This document shows, in pieces, positions 9,786 to 19,154 of a DNA stretch of 22,917 bases. Positions within the stretch are counted from its first letter, which is position 1, and each line of letters opens with the position of its first letter. Location: positions 1-22,917 of the forward strand of contig CAJPVJ010000576.1 in the NCBI GenBank assembly GCA_905397405.1. The letters are read 5' to 3'. Position numbers and translations under genes: made by a program. The notes below the pieces were generated by a model that worked only from the letters and a program-made list of their open reading frames with translations, searched no databases and was not told the DNA's origin. The stretch is from Oppiella nova (taxonomy: Eukaryota > Arthropoda > Arachnida > Sarcoptiformes > Oppiidae).

Positions 9786-10038
9786 ATTGTTATTTTTAGT
9801 CATTTATTAATAATTAAGGCCACCTGGATGACAACTTATGGACAGTGTACGTAAATGTTATCAAACCCAATAAATGAGCAACCAGATTTAATCCAATTTA
9901 CCAGCAACAGATATGCCACTATTGTTAAACACAAAACCACTTTCTATTCATTTGTATTACCTGTTAGACTGGGTATTAAATTCACACAAAAATGAATTAA
10001 ATATAATACATTGTTTTATAATTTATTTATTATTATAG
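9786..10038. other. Non-coding spacer with an inverted 51-nt copy of TS1 sequence
   Basis: 9944-9994 is the exact reverse complement of 9038-9088, the end of TS1 exon 3 and its splice donor. Flanking bases do not match. The rest of the interval has no coding signal that I recognise. A GT-AG type acceptor ends it at 10037-10038, just before the FPPS-like exon. Confidence 0.8.
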
Positions 10039-10468
10039 CTATGTATATGACATCGTGTGACTCACTGGATGACCACAAAAGTGCCGAGACAATATTACTA
10101 AAAATTGGACATTTATAATATATCAAATGCAAGAAGACTACCTGGAATGTTTTGGAGACCCTGATACAATTGGCAAGATTGAGACAGACATACAGGAGGG
10201 CAAGTGTTGTTGGCCTATAGTTAAGGCATTGGAAATGTGTGATCAGAATCAGAGGCAAATCCTTGACAGAAATTATGGCATAAATGATGAGAAATGTGTT
10301 GCAATTGTTAAAGAAAATAATGAATTAAATTTAAGAGATATTTATAAATTAGATGAAAATTTATTTTTCTATGGAAGCATGCTCATTGATAATACAGAAT
10401 TTAGACATGAAATTAGTTCCAAAATATTCTACAATTTATTAAATCAAATTTTTAAAAGACAGAAATAA
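10039..10468 (+). pseudogene. FDPS: Farnesyl-diphosphate-synthase-like 3' exon, frameshifted
   Basis: After an intron acceptor the sequence reads MYMTSCDSLDDHKSAETILL and KIGH. A short AT insertion (about 5 nt, near 10117-10122) then shifts frame to YQMQEDYLECFGDPDTIGKI, continuing through TDIQEGKCCWPIVKALEMC to the end KRQK (TAA at 10466-10468). This is the C-terminal third of FPP synthases (AMYxAGI...ILLxMGExFQxQDDYLDCFGDP...GKIGTDIQDxKCSW...KIYKRxK). The second Asp-rich motif DDYLD is here EDYLE, and the Gly of GKIGTDI is Glu. The first Asp-rich motif and all upstream exons are absent, so no full enzyme can be made from this locus. FPP synthase makes the C15 substrate of sesquiterpene synthases, so its position beside TS1 is notable. 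Confidence 0.82.
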
Positions 10469-10640
10469 ATGCAGGTACATAAAATAAAATTTAATTTAAT
10501 TTAAGTTAACATATATTTTATTTAGAGAAATAAATAATTTTTTTTATTAATAATAATTTAATCTATGATTTTAAATGTTTAGATTACATTTTATATAATA
10601 TTATTTAATAAATTATAATATTTAAATTAATCATTTTAAC
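10469..10640. other. 3' spacer between convergent FPPS-like relic and P450
   Basis: 172 bp of A/T-rich sequence; the two genes converge here. No feature is seen beyond possible polyadenylation signals. Confidence 0.5.
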
Positions 10641-13544
10641 TTATTGTTTCTGGATTAACTTAATATTAAATTTTATCGGGCTTTGTATAAATAAAATACC
10701 TGGATCAGCATCTAATGAAGTAGTATTTTTATTAAGCAATAAAATTTCATAATCACGGGTCAGTTGAATAAATCTGACCAGGATTAAAAACAGGTTATTT
10801 ATTGCTAGTTGTTCACCAGGGCAAATGCGACGTCCAGTACCAAATGGTATATATGCCGGCGGTTTAAGTGTATCAAATTTTCCATGAATATTTAAAAAAC
10901 GCTCAGGGTTAAATTCATCAGCATTTGTCCAGTGTTTTTCATCTGTTAAAATATACCCTTGATGACCTATTACACATGTTTTCTCTGGAATAGAATATTT
11001 GTCACCTAATATGATAATTAAATAAAATTATTAAACAAAGTTAGATTTTATTGTGTAAGCGCGTACTAAAAATTTCTTGTTAGAAACTTGAATAACTTTT
11101 AATTATAATTGCTAGACTTAATATGTAAAAATATTATTAACATATACAGTATTTAACATGTAGTACTTATGACTAGAATCAAATTTTTATAAAATTTATA
11201 GTAATTGAATAATGGAATTAACGCAAAGGTTATAGGTATAAGTCAGCTTAGAGGTCATGGGTCAAATTTGTTTAGTGCATCTGAAAGGCAAATATACAAA
11301 CTAATATAAAGCAAATTTTTATAAAATCTGATTGTTAATAGCGAATGTGGGAAACAAAATGTAAGGTATGATTTCCCTTAATAATGACAAAAACATTTAT
11401 TACAATATATTAGAAAAATAACTATGAATATTATGTAAATTCATGACATTTTATAATAACAATATTAATTAATTAATTTTTACAATTTATTGTCATTAGT
11501 ATGGAAAATCGTATATTACACTTTTGTATCACAAGCATTATTAGAAATAAGATTTTTAAAACCAAATATGGCTTAAATAAGAGTTTGTTTTTTGAGCATT
11601 AAGATCTACTCAACCATTTTGACAAATAATCTTCGAGTTAAACTGTAGCTATAGTTAAGACCTTTACGTTCATTCCATTATTTCTATTGTAATTTTTTTT
11701 AAAAATTAACAGTAATTAAAGTATGTGTTAAATAGATGTTAATAAAATTTCTTACATATTAAGTCTATACCTTATAATAAATTGTTATTCAAGTTTCCGG
11801 TAAGAGTTTTTTAGCATACTCTAATATGAATATACTGTACTTAATCTGGTTGATTGTATAGCGCAATGAAATAGGCCCAATGGTGCGGCATTTCTATACC
11901 GTAATGTCTCGTATATAAACGCCATCACATTATCCAAATGACCTTTGTCACTTATTGTCGCAATACGATCATTAAGTTTTCCAGAAATATCATCGCGTAA
12001 CTTTTGTTGAATACCCGGGTAATGTGCCATTAATAATATCATCCATTGAAATGTGGTGCTTGATGTTTCTACTGCAGCTATGGATTAAAATTTAATATTC
12101 AATAGAAACTTATTTTTAAAAGTAACTACTTAAAAACAATTCGACCATAACCGAGGTTAGATTTTCATCCGTATAATACTGGGCCGACTCCCTGTCTTTA
12201 TTACTGGCGTCCAGTTTAGTAGCAATGAGTACATCACAAAAGTCTCGGTTTATGTCCTTATCGTATGTATTCTCATGTTTTTTGTATATATTTTTCGTGT
12301 AGTCTATCATTTCTTTGAAATATCCTTTGAATAAATCCAAAGGATTTTTCATAAATAAACGCAAAACAGGTATGAATTCATGTAAATATATTCGGTTTCC
12401 TTGCTCCTCTAAGAAATCAGTTGAACAATATTTAAACTTTTGTAAATTCTGTTCGTCAAACCTGGTTAATAAACATCACAAATTATTCAATAAAAATTTC
12501 TATAATTATTTTTAATTGTAATTTAATAAATAAAAATATATACTTTTCACTGAATATAGTGGAGCCCAATATATTTGCAAACAACAAACCTGGTTAATAA
12601 ACATCACAAATTATTCAATAAAAATTTCTATAATTATTTTTAATTGTAATTTAATAAATAAAAATATATACTTTTCACTGAATATAGTGGAGCCCAATAT
12701 ATTTGCAAACAAGTTGTAAATATAGAGATTAGTTGTAAACGGTTTACCGAAACCCTCTCTACTGATCATAAGTGCAATCATTTCCTTTACACTCGAGTCC
12801 ACTATTTTCGATAAATTATCACTTTTTGCATATTTCCTAAAATATAATATAATATTTAGTTTAAAATTTCATTTAGTGTTATAAACAAATCTTACAATTA
12901 AGCAAAATAAATTCAGTAAAACTCACTTTATTGTAATATGGGCGACTTGCCGTAAACTGTTCCAACTTTTTATATTTCTATTCATTGCTATATCCTGGTG
13001 ATTTTCATTACATACAATATTGCCTGTTAATTTATATATAAAATTAAATACCAATTTAACTCAACAAAACGTATTAATTAAAAAATATTGTTTTTATTTA
13101 TTGCATGTACGATAAACAGTAATTAAAATATAAATATTATTTATAGTAATAAATTACCAATCTGTGACTCCGGTCGACCAGCTAATTCCCATTTGCCGAA
13201 TGCCTCCCTGGCCAAATCAGGGTCACCAATAAACACAAATGGGAAAGGTCCTATCCATACGGTAATCACTGGGCCGTAGATTTTATGCAATTTTATTATT
13301 TCTATATTCCAGTGTTTTTTATAATTTTTAAATACTATTTATCAAAAATAAATATAAAAATATTTTCATTAAAATGTTAAATTATTTACTAAAATATATA
13401 TTTACGCAAAACATTTCCAATGAATGGTAGTGGTAGTGGACCGGGAGGGAAGTCATGCAAACGCATATAAAATCGTGTTAAATAACAAACACTGATAAAA
13501 ATTAATATACTACTTGTATAATTATCACATAGATAACTTTCCAT
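10641..13544 (-). CDS. Cytochrome P450, complete, seven exons, CYP2-clan-like
   Basis: Exons in coding order: 13544-13406, 13334-13158, 13023-12927, 12836-12672, 12461-12130, 12077-11841, 11005-10641 (stop TAA). Phases are 1,1,2,2,1,1 and every junction keeps frame, giving 503 aa, the normal P450 length. The N-terminus has a hydrophobic ER anchor (residues 10-22) followed by the proline hinge FPPGPLPLPFIGN (32-44). Helix I reads ELFLTAVETSSTT (about 300-312), with T-A where A-G is usual. The ExxR motif is E360-T-L-R363, PERF is at 416-419, and the heme loop FGTGRRICPG (437-446) has Cys444 as ligand. It should be a microsomal monooxygenase using electrons from P450 reductase. The proline hinge and H-x(9)-Y-x-IP segment suggest the CYP2 clan. 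It lies between two terpene synthases, so a terpene substrate is possible but inferred. Intron 4 carries an exact 128-bp duplication that does not disturb coding. Confidence 0.93.
12457..12712. repeat. Exact 128-bp tandem duplication across a P450 splice region
   Basis: 12457-12584 and 12585-12712 are identical. On the minus strand each unit contains the end of exon 4, the whole of intron 4 and the first bases of exon 5. Using the donor of the upstream copy (12671) and the acceptor of the downstream copy (12462) keeps the frame. Using the acceptor of the upstream copy would re-read exon 4 in another frame into a stop. Confidence 0.95.
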
Positions 13545-13605
13545 TGTAGTAAAAGAAATCATTATAAGAATTTTATTATAAACTTTATTTTAGTTAAATA
13601 ATATA

Positions 13606-13630
13606 CTTATCTTAGATAGATAAGTTATCT
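13606..13630. promoter_or_regulatory. Cluster of four GATA-type sites upstream of the P450
   Basis: Within 25 bp: CTTATCT, AGATAG, AGATAAG and TTATCT, each matching the GATA-factor consensus WGATAR on one strand. They lie 62-86 bp upstream of the P450 ATG, in the intergenic region shared with the divergently transcribed TS2. GATA factors drive gut and fat-body genes in arthropods. Binding is inferred. Confidence 0.4.
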
Positions 13631-14385
13631 AACTCACAATAATTATATATATATTATATATAAATCAAAATTTAAACTAAAAATAAAAGCTTTTATTAAC
13701 TTTTTTAATACTAAAAACATTTAATAAATTCAACACACTTTACATCTGTTATTAAAAACTAATTTCTAATTAGTTTGAGAGTTTATTGACTTTTTAAAGA
13801 TCTATTTATGTTACAAGTGTATTTTATGAAATATTAAAACTATTAAAGACGCCTTATGAAAATACTATAAAAATTAATTTTAAATATTAACACTAATGTT
13901 ATATAATTGAAAGAATTTTTAAAATATAGAATTTTTTAAAACGAAAGAATTTTTCATTAAATTATAATCGTAAAATTATATTTAAAGTTCTTCAAACATT
14001 GGTAAAGTAATTTTTAAATAAAACTAATTAATTTTAATTTTTAATATTTCAATTTGAATTTTCTTGGTAATAACAGCATAAAAATTAATTTTCAGAATAA
14101 TACTTAGAATTTAGTAGTAGTAGGTCAGTATATAGTTTTTATGCTTTGATTACTAAGTTCTAAGATTCAGTGAATAAACTACATTATAGTTAATTTTTAT
14201 ATTAGTGTACTGTAAAAATAAAAGTTATCAAAATTTAGTATATCTGTTTATTGATTAATCTAATAAATATGTACTAAAACTATTCATATAAATATTGATA
14301 AACTAACTTTGAAAATTTTTTATATTTAATAAATAAAATACATCAATACAGTACATAAAAATTAATTTTAACAGAGATCAATGCA
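13631..14385. other. Shared divergent intergenic region between P450 and TS2
   Basis: About 750 bp of A/T-rich DNA with no coding frame. It must hold the TS2 promoter. A TTTTAACAG just before the TS2 start (about 14365-14373) could be the acceptor of a 5'-UTR intron. Confidence 0.5.
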
Positions 14386-15330
14386 ATGGAACCACACATG
14401 GAAGAGATTCAACTTGAATATTTCACGCTACATGAGTCTCAATATCTGGACACTGATGATTTATACCGGTCATTTCGAGAGTTTATTTACGAATTTGATT
14501 TATCAAGTGATTCCGAATACGATACATACGCATGGCCAAATATAATGAACGAGCTGCCCGATCTAGTACGATTTTGTTACCCCAGTTCGAAGTCTCTACA
14601 TCGTATGACGATTACGACTGCGCTATTTTTATGGATATTCAAAAGCGACAGTTACTTTAATTCGGACTACAGGTGCAATCAATTTCTGAAGTACGTGGAT
14701 AACTTCGGTAATATAGAACCGGTAGGTGTCAATCATAGGTTATTTGCCAAAATCTGGTCCCATTTGAAGGTAGAACTGAGCCCATTCATATCCAAAAAGT
14801 TATTGCAAAATATATGCAATTTTGCGCAATCAACGACCAAAGAAAATTTGTTGAGTGACGATTACATTGCCGAAATGAGCATGCTTACCTGCAAACAGTA
14901 TTGGGACGTTCGGTACATGTCGTGGTGCGGCCATGTTATGTTACTAATGCAGGACTATGTGGTTATTGGTTCAATCACTGAACCCGATTACAATCGCCCT
15001 TTAATGGCGGACCTGATAAAGTATTTTATGCGTTTTTCTTTCTTGGTTAATGACTTGTATTCGTATGAAAAAGAACATGCTGTTAATGGGGGCATCATGA
15101 ATTTTATAAGCGTTGTACTGCGTGACAAAAAGCTAGATACATTGGGTAAAGCCAGGAAAGTTATTCACGCAAAAATAAGTAAATACCAACGAATAATGTT
15201 TGATTGTACCAACCAAATCCGCGAACAAGCACATTTATATAAAAGTGTTAGCAATGAGTTTTTAGATTTGATTGGTCACAATTTGTATGCACAAATTGTG
15301 ATCAATGCTCATTCTAAAAGATATAAGTAA
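14386..15330 (+). CDS. Terpene synthase TS2 (class I, bacterial-type), intact and intronless
   Basis: A single 314-aa open frame, the usual length of bacterial and fungal class I terpene synthases. Diagnostic parts at canonical spacing: Arg176 (YWDVRYMSW) fits the pyrophosphate sensor, exactly 46 residues before the NSE triad N222-D-L-Y-S226-Y-E-K-E230. R312-Y313 near the C-terminus matches the conserved RY pair about 80-90 residues after NSE. The first metal motif is abnormal: where relatives have DDxxD after an aromatic stretch, TS2 has D88-S-Y-F-N92 (context FLWIFKSDSYFN), keeping only the first Asp. Class I synthases ionise prenyl diphosphates with three Mg ions; the product cannot be predicted. 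Either ATG (codon 1 or codon 5) could be used. Canonical terpene synthases of probable lateral origin are known in some mites and springtails. A transposon half-element begins only about 16 bp after the stop. Confidence 0.88.
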   Translation: MEPHMEEIQLEYFTLHESQYLDTDDLYRSFREFIYEFDLSSDSEYDTYAWPNIMNELPDLVRFCYPSSKSLHRMTITTALFLWIFKSDSYFNSDYRCNQFLKYVDNFGNIEPVGVNHRLFAKIWSHLKVELSPFISKKLLQNICNFAQSTTKENLLSDDYIAEMSMLTCKQYWDVRYMSWCGHVMLLMQDYVVIGSITEPDYNRPLMADLIKYFMRFSFLVNDLYSYEKEHAVNGGIMNFISVVLRDKKLDTLGKARKVIHAKISKYQRIMFDCTNQIREQAHLYKSVSNEFLDLIGHNLYAQIVINAHSKRYK

Positions 15331-15345
15331 ATTTTATACAATTTC

Positions 15346-15614
15346 AAAGAAGACTGTCAGGATCCTGCTAAACTGGCACTCGGGATTTTTTGATTGGATA
15401 TGAAAGTCCATTCAATGCTGAGTCAGAATATGTAATTTATATTGTCCTGTGACCTCTGGTTCGGCCGCAGTGACCACTTTAATCGGGAAATTTTTATATA
15501 AAATGTCAACATGTGATATATCAATTTTATAGAGAATTTTACGTAGAATTTGATGATATTAATTAAATTAATAAATAACGTCATTTTCACCCGAAAATTG
15601 TTAGATAATCGCTT
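15346..15614 (+). mobile_element. Half-copy of the foldback element, between TS2 and the reductase
   Basis: From CAAAGAAGACTGTCAG to TTAGATAATCGCTT this is the same sequence, in the same orientation, as the left arm of the large element at 17302-18306, with scattered substitutions. It lacks the 40-bp internal duplication of that copy. It stops at an ambiguous base (N at 15615), after which unique reductase coding sequence starts. It supplies the stop codon of the reductase. Confidence 0.88.
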
Positions 15615-17059
15615 NCTGTATTTTAATGATAACTTTTCCAATATTGCGACCCAAATGCAAATGCTTTATAAATAAAACAATGAAATAATTTAACAATTTT
15701 GTAATTAAATGAATCCTGTCTTCAAATACCTCAACCCCTCTGACGACTGAATCAATTCCAGTGAATTCTCCTTCACTTGTGTTTTGTCCCAAATCTAACA
15801 CAACTCGCAGTTTATTGTTCACAACGTCTCCAATCAATTGTTTCAAATATTTGGCGTATAAATCCTTGTAGTCGGGTAGACAAAACCCTGATAGAGTCTT
15901 AGAGCCTGTTATTAACTTAATAATAATTAACAATTAGAATAATTATAGATAAATGTATAAAATATATAATACAAAAACTAAAACCAACTTTAAAGTTAAG
16001 GTTTTCAATGGTAGGCGATGTTATTCTTTCAGACTTATATCCACTAATAGAGCCAACAATTATTAATCTACCCTTTGGTACCAAATGATTTAATAGAGTT
16101 TCAAATACTTGTCCACCAATTGTCTCCCAAACAACGTCCACTCCATTCTATGTAATCAATTTAAATAATAATAATTTAGAGCAAAAACTTTATATTAAAA
16201 GTGTGTTAAACCGGAAACTCTTTAGTGAGCACTTCATCCAAATTCTCGGTCTTATAATTGATCACTCGATCGGTTCCCAACTCTTTCAACAGTTTTGCCT
16301 TATCTTCAGATGAAGTCAACCCAATAACATAAGCGCCCTTTTGTTTAGCCCATTGGATGCCAATATGTCCCGTTCCTCCTGCAGAAGCTGTAATCAACAC
16401 TTTATCTCCTTTTTGAATGCGACCCAACTTTTTGTGAATTATTATAAATTAGTAACATTTCAAATAATTTTACAGTAATTAATACCTCATCCAATCCAAT
16501 AGCTGCTGTTAAACCCGCGATTAATAATCCAAGAAATTCTGGTTTAAGACTCGGAATTGGTATCACTTCTTCTGGTTTTACATACTATTCATTAATAAAT
16601 AAAAATTAAATTTAATATATTAAATAAAAATAGAAATTATTTGTAAATCTCATAATTACTAACCAAATATTCTGAATAAGCCCTGGGAGGATTGACACCA
16701 AGATTGACATCAAATGTCATTACATTCTGTCCTACTTTATGAGTGGTTACATTCTTGCCAACTGCTTCGATAACACCCAGACCCTTTACAATAATTATAT
16801 GAAATTATAATTGTCAATAAAAACAATGACTGATTGAATGGACACATACTTCTAGTCCCACATCGAAAGGCAACTCTGCGTTTGGGTTATATCTGGAAGC
16901 AGTTACGTTCACATCAGTGGCGTTAACACCGGCGTAGATATTCTTGATGAGCACCTGATCATCACCCGGTGCTACCAGAGGGACAGACACCACTTTGACA
17001 GCTTCTCGAAAATTGGATGTTTTCTTAATCACAGATAACTTTTGAAATGTTTTAGACAT
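15601..17059 (-). CDS. PTGR3: Medium-chain reductase, prostaglandin reductase 3/quinone oxidoreductase type, seven exons
   Basis: Exons in coding order: 17059-16850, 16783-16664, 16584-16486, 16427-16212, 16147-15985, 15905-15730, 15663-15601. All junctions are phase 0 except the fifth (phase 1), and the total is 348 aa. The GroES-like N-domain has YAGVNATDV (42-50) and PFDVGLE-GLGVIEAVG, as in PTGR3/ZADH2. The Rossmann fold shows ASAGGTGHIGIQWAKQKG (157-174), the NADP-binding AxxGGxGxxxxQ. Then come NGVDVVWETIGG and the C-terminal HLGRNIGKVIIKI. Members reduce alpha,beta-unsaturated ketones with NADPH. No zinc ligands are seen, as expected. The last five codons, including TAA, come from the adjacent transposon copy, and one codon holds an N, so the true C-terminus is uncertain. 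The donor after exon 4 (GTTTAA) is weak. The gene is convergent with TS2; a role in terpenoid tailoring is inference. Confidence 0.9.
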
Positions 17060-17123
17060 TTTGATATTTTATGTTAACAACAATAATAATTAAAAGTAAA
17101 TGTCCAAATATTATACGGTGCTG

Positions 17124-17131
17124 TTTATATA
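17124..17131 (-). promoter_or_regulatory. Putative TATA box of the reductase gene
   Basis: TATATAAA on the minus strand, 65-72 bp upstream of the reductase ATG, in comparatively less A/T-rich surroundings (AAACAGCACCG follows). Confidence 0.45.
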
Positions 17132-17301
17132 GTTTCAAACCGTTATAGAGTTGTGATATAAAATAGCACTTATAAAGTATATAAAGTACTTACTGTCCTT
17201 CAACTTGAATTTCATCGCATATACAGTGAAATTCACTGAGTGAATGGATCTTGGTTCTTGATAACTGTTTGTACTCTTTACACTTACAAGTTGCAACCTG
17301 T

Positions 17302-18306
17302 AAGAAAACTGTCAGAATCCTGCTAAGCTGGCAATCGGGATTTTTTGGTTGGATATGAAAGTTCATTTAATGCTGAGTCCGATTATGTAATTTATATTGT
17401 CCTGTGACCTCTGGTTCGACCGCAGTATAATTTATATTGTCCTGTGACCTCTGGTTCGGCCGCAGTGACCACTTTAATCGGGAAATATTTTATATAAAAT
17501 GTCAGCATGTGATATATCAATTTTATAGAGAATTTTACATAGAATTCGATGATATTAATTTAATTAATTAATAACATCATTTTCACTCGAAAATTGTTAG
17601 ATAATCGCTTAAAAATCTTTAAAATCGCGTTATATTTGTTAAATATTAATGTTTCACAATTGTTACTTAAATAAATAAGTTCCTTATAAAATTCTCCACA
17701 AAATTAATATATCACATGTTTATATTTATTATTATAAAATAAACTGATAAAAGTGGGCATTGAGGTCAAATAAGGTAATATTTGTAAAGCTGGCAATTTG
17801 GGTTCTACAATTTAATATAAAAGTACTCTTTATAAGAAGTCATAAAATATTATTTAGTTTGTTCTGGGACTTCCGGTTCGGCCTGACTGACCACTTTTAT
17901 CGGTATATTTTATCATAATAAATATAAATATGTTATATATTAATTTTGTGGAGAACTTTATAAGGAACTTATTTATTTAAGTAACAATTGTGAAACATTA
18001 ATATTTAACAAATATAACGCAATTTTAAAGATTTTAAAGCGATTATCTAACAATTTTCGGGTGAAAATGACGTTATTTATTAATTTAATTAATATCATCG
18101 TATTCTACGTAATATTCTGTATAAAATTGATATATCACATATTGACATTTTATATAAAAAATTTCCCGATTAAAGTGGTCACTGCGGCCGAACCATAGGT
18201 CACAGGACAATATAAATTACATAATCGGACTCAGCATTAAATGAACTTTCATATCCAACCAAAAAATCCCGATTCCCAGCTTAGCCAGATCCTGACAGTC
18301 TTCTTT
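17302..18306. mobile_element. Foldback element of about 1.0 kb with arms of roughly 500 bp, internally nested
   Basis: The left half, from AAGAAAACTGTCAG, is the reverse complement of the right half, ending CTGACAGTCTTCTTT. The match runs through TCGGCCGCAGTGACCACTTTAATCGGG and GTTTCACAATTGTTAC almost to the centre (about 17800). The centre holds a diverged second copy of the same motif set (AAAGCTGGCAATTTGGG ... CTTCCGGTTCGGCCTGACTGACCACTTTTATCGG), so an older element seems nested inside a younger one. The left arm has a 40-bp tandem duplication (17388-17425 and 17428-17465) missing from the right arm. There is no coding capacity. It lies 240 bp upstream of the reductase start. Confidence 0.9.
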
Positions 18307-18380
18307 GTCTTTCATATTATTTCGTCTCATATACTTATAAATAATATAAATTGATTGGATCTCAAAAAGGCATTCCACTA

Positions 18381-18731
18381 TTATTTATGCCGGGTATTTC
18401 TCACCAATCTCGGCATTTCTAATTTCTCGACATACGGGTGCCGTTTGATCCCACGTTGAGTATGCCTTTTTGCACCATTAGATCCCGTACTGCGATTGCA
18501 TTTAATAATATTTTCACAATTAATACATTTAATGAAATCTGTGTTCACATTATTATAAACAATACGTTTAAATGTCTTAAAACACTCAAATTTTGAGTCA
18601 ATAATCAATTTTATTGAATCATCATTTTCATTGATTAGTTTCGCATACATTTGTTTGTCATTTTGATTATCATTATGTGTATTACTTACACAATCAACTA
18701 AATCACTGGTTTTAAGTTTTTTTGAACTCAT
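18381..18731 (-). pseudogene. hAT-type transposase N-terminal fragment with BED zinc finger
   Basis: A 116-aa frame. After a charged leader, residues from about 54 read FKTFKRIVYNNVNTDFIKC-INC and later STGSNGAKRHTQRGIKRH. The C-x2-C ... H-x4-H spacing with the intervening STG/SN/KRH residues is the BED-finger DNA-binding domain found at the N-terminus of hAT transposases. No catalytic domain or dimerisation region follows, so it is a truncated relic or an isolated BED exon. The ATG at 18729-18731 fits the start of such proteins. Confidence 0.6.
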
Positions 18732-18798
18732 TTTTTAATGACTTACAGCATTTAATACTAAACACAATCAACTGTTTTTAATCACATTGAAAGCATGC

Positions 18799-19002
18799 GG
18801 ACTCTCCTAAAAGACCTAAAACCGAAAAGACCTAAACTCAAATAACTAACTGACCAGTGGTCATTTGACTTAAATTAGGTTAGGGTAAGTTAGATGAGGT
18901 TAGGACAAATCTATTCAACTCATCAAATTTAAAATACAACCATTGGTCAGTTAGTTATATTGGTTTAGGTCTTTTCGGTTTTAGGTCTTTTGGGGTACAA
19001 CC
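18799..19002. mobile_element. 204-bp MITE with terminal inverted repeats and a 10-bp target duplication
   Basis: The left arm AAAAGACCTAAAACCGAAAA continues GACCTAAA and TAACTAACTGACCA; its reverse complement closes the element (18945-18993). It is flanked by the direct repeat GAAAGCATGC at 18789-18798 and 19003-19012. A 9-10 bp target duplication points to Mutator-like transposition rather than hAT (8 bp), Tc1 (TA) or PIF (TWA). The outermost bases of the two arms have diverged. It is non-coding. Confidence 0.85.
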
Positions 19003-19154
19003 GAAAGCATGCCTTCAATTCAAATAAAATATTTTTTAAAACATTTACTGTTTATGCGTTGAGGCATACACTTAAATGTTGATGCAATAAGTGCCGGCCT
19101 ATCACTCGCTCAAAAAGTCATGCTTTGGTTTATACATACTTTTTGCTGTATACA

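Noticed and set aside
12315-12515. Plus-strand open frame of 66 codons
   Set aside because: It is antisense to P450 exon 5 and intron 4, whose minus-strand reading carries family motifs and consistent splicing.
8106-17059. Bacterial contamination or an endosymbiont operon carrying the terpene synthases
   Set aside because: TS1, the P450 and the reductase contain GT-AG introns, the genes alternate in strand, and eukaryotic MITEs and foldback elements interrupt the block.
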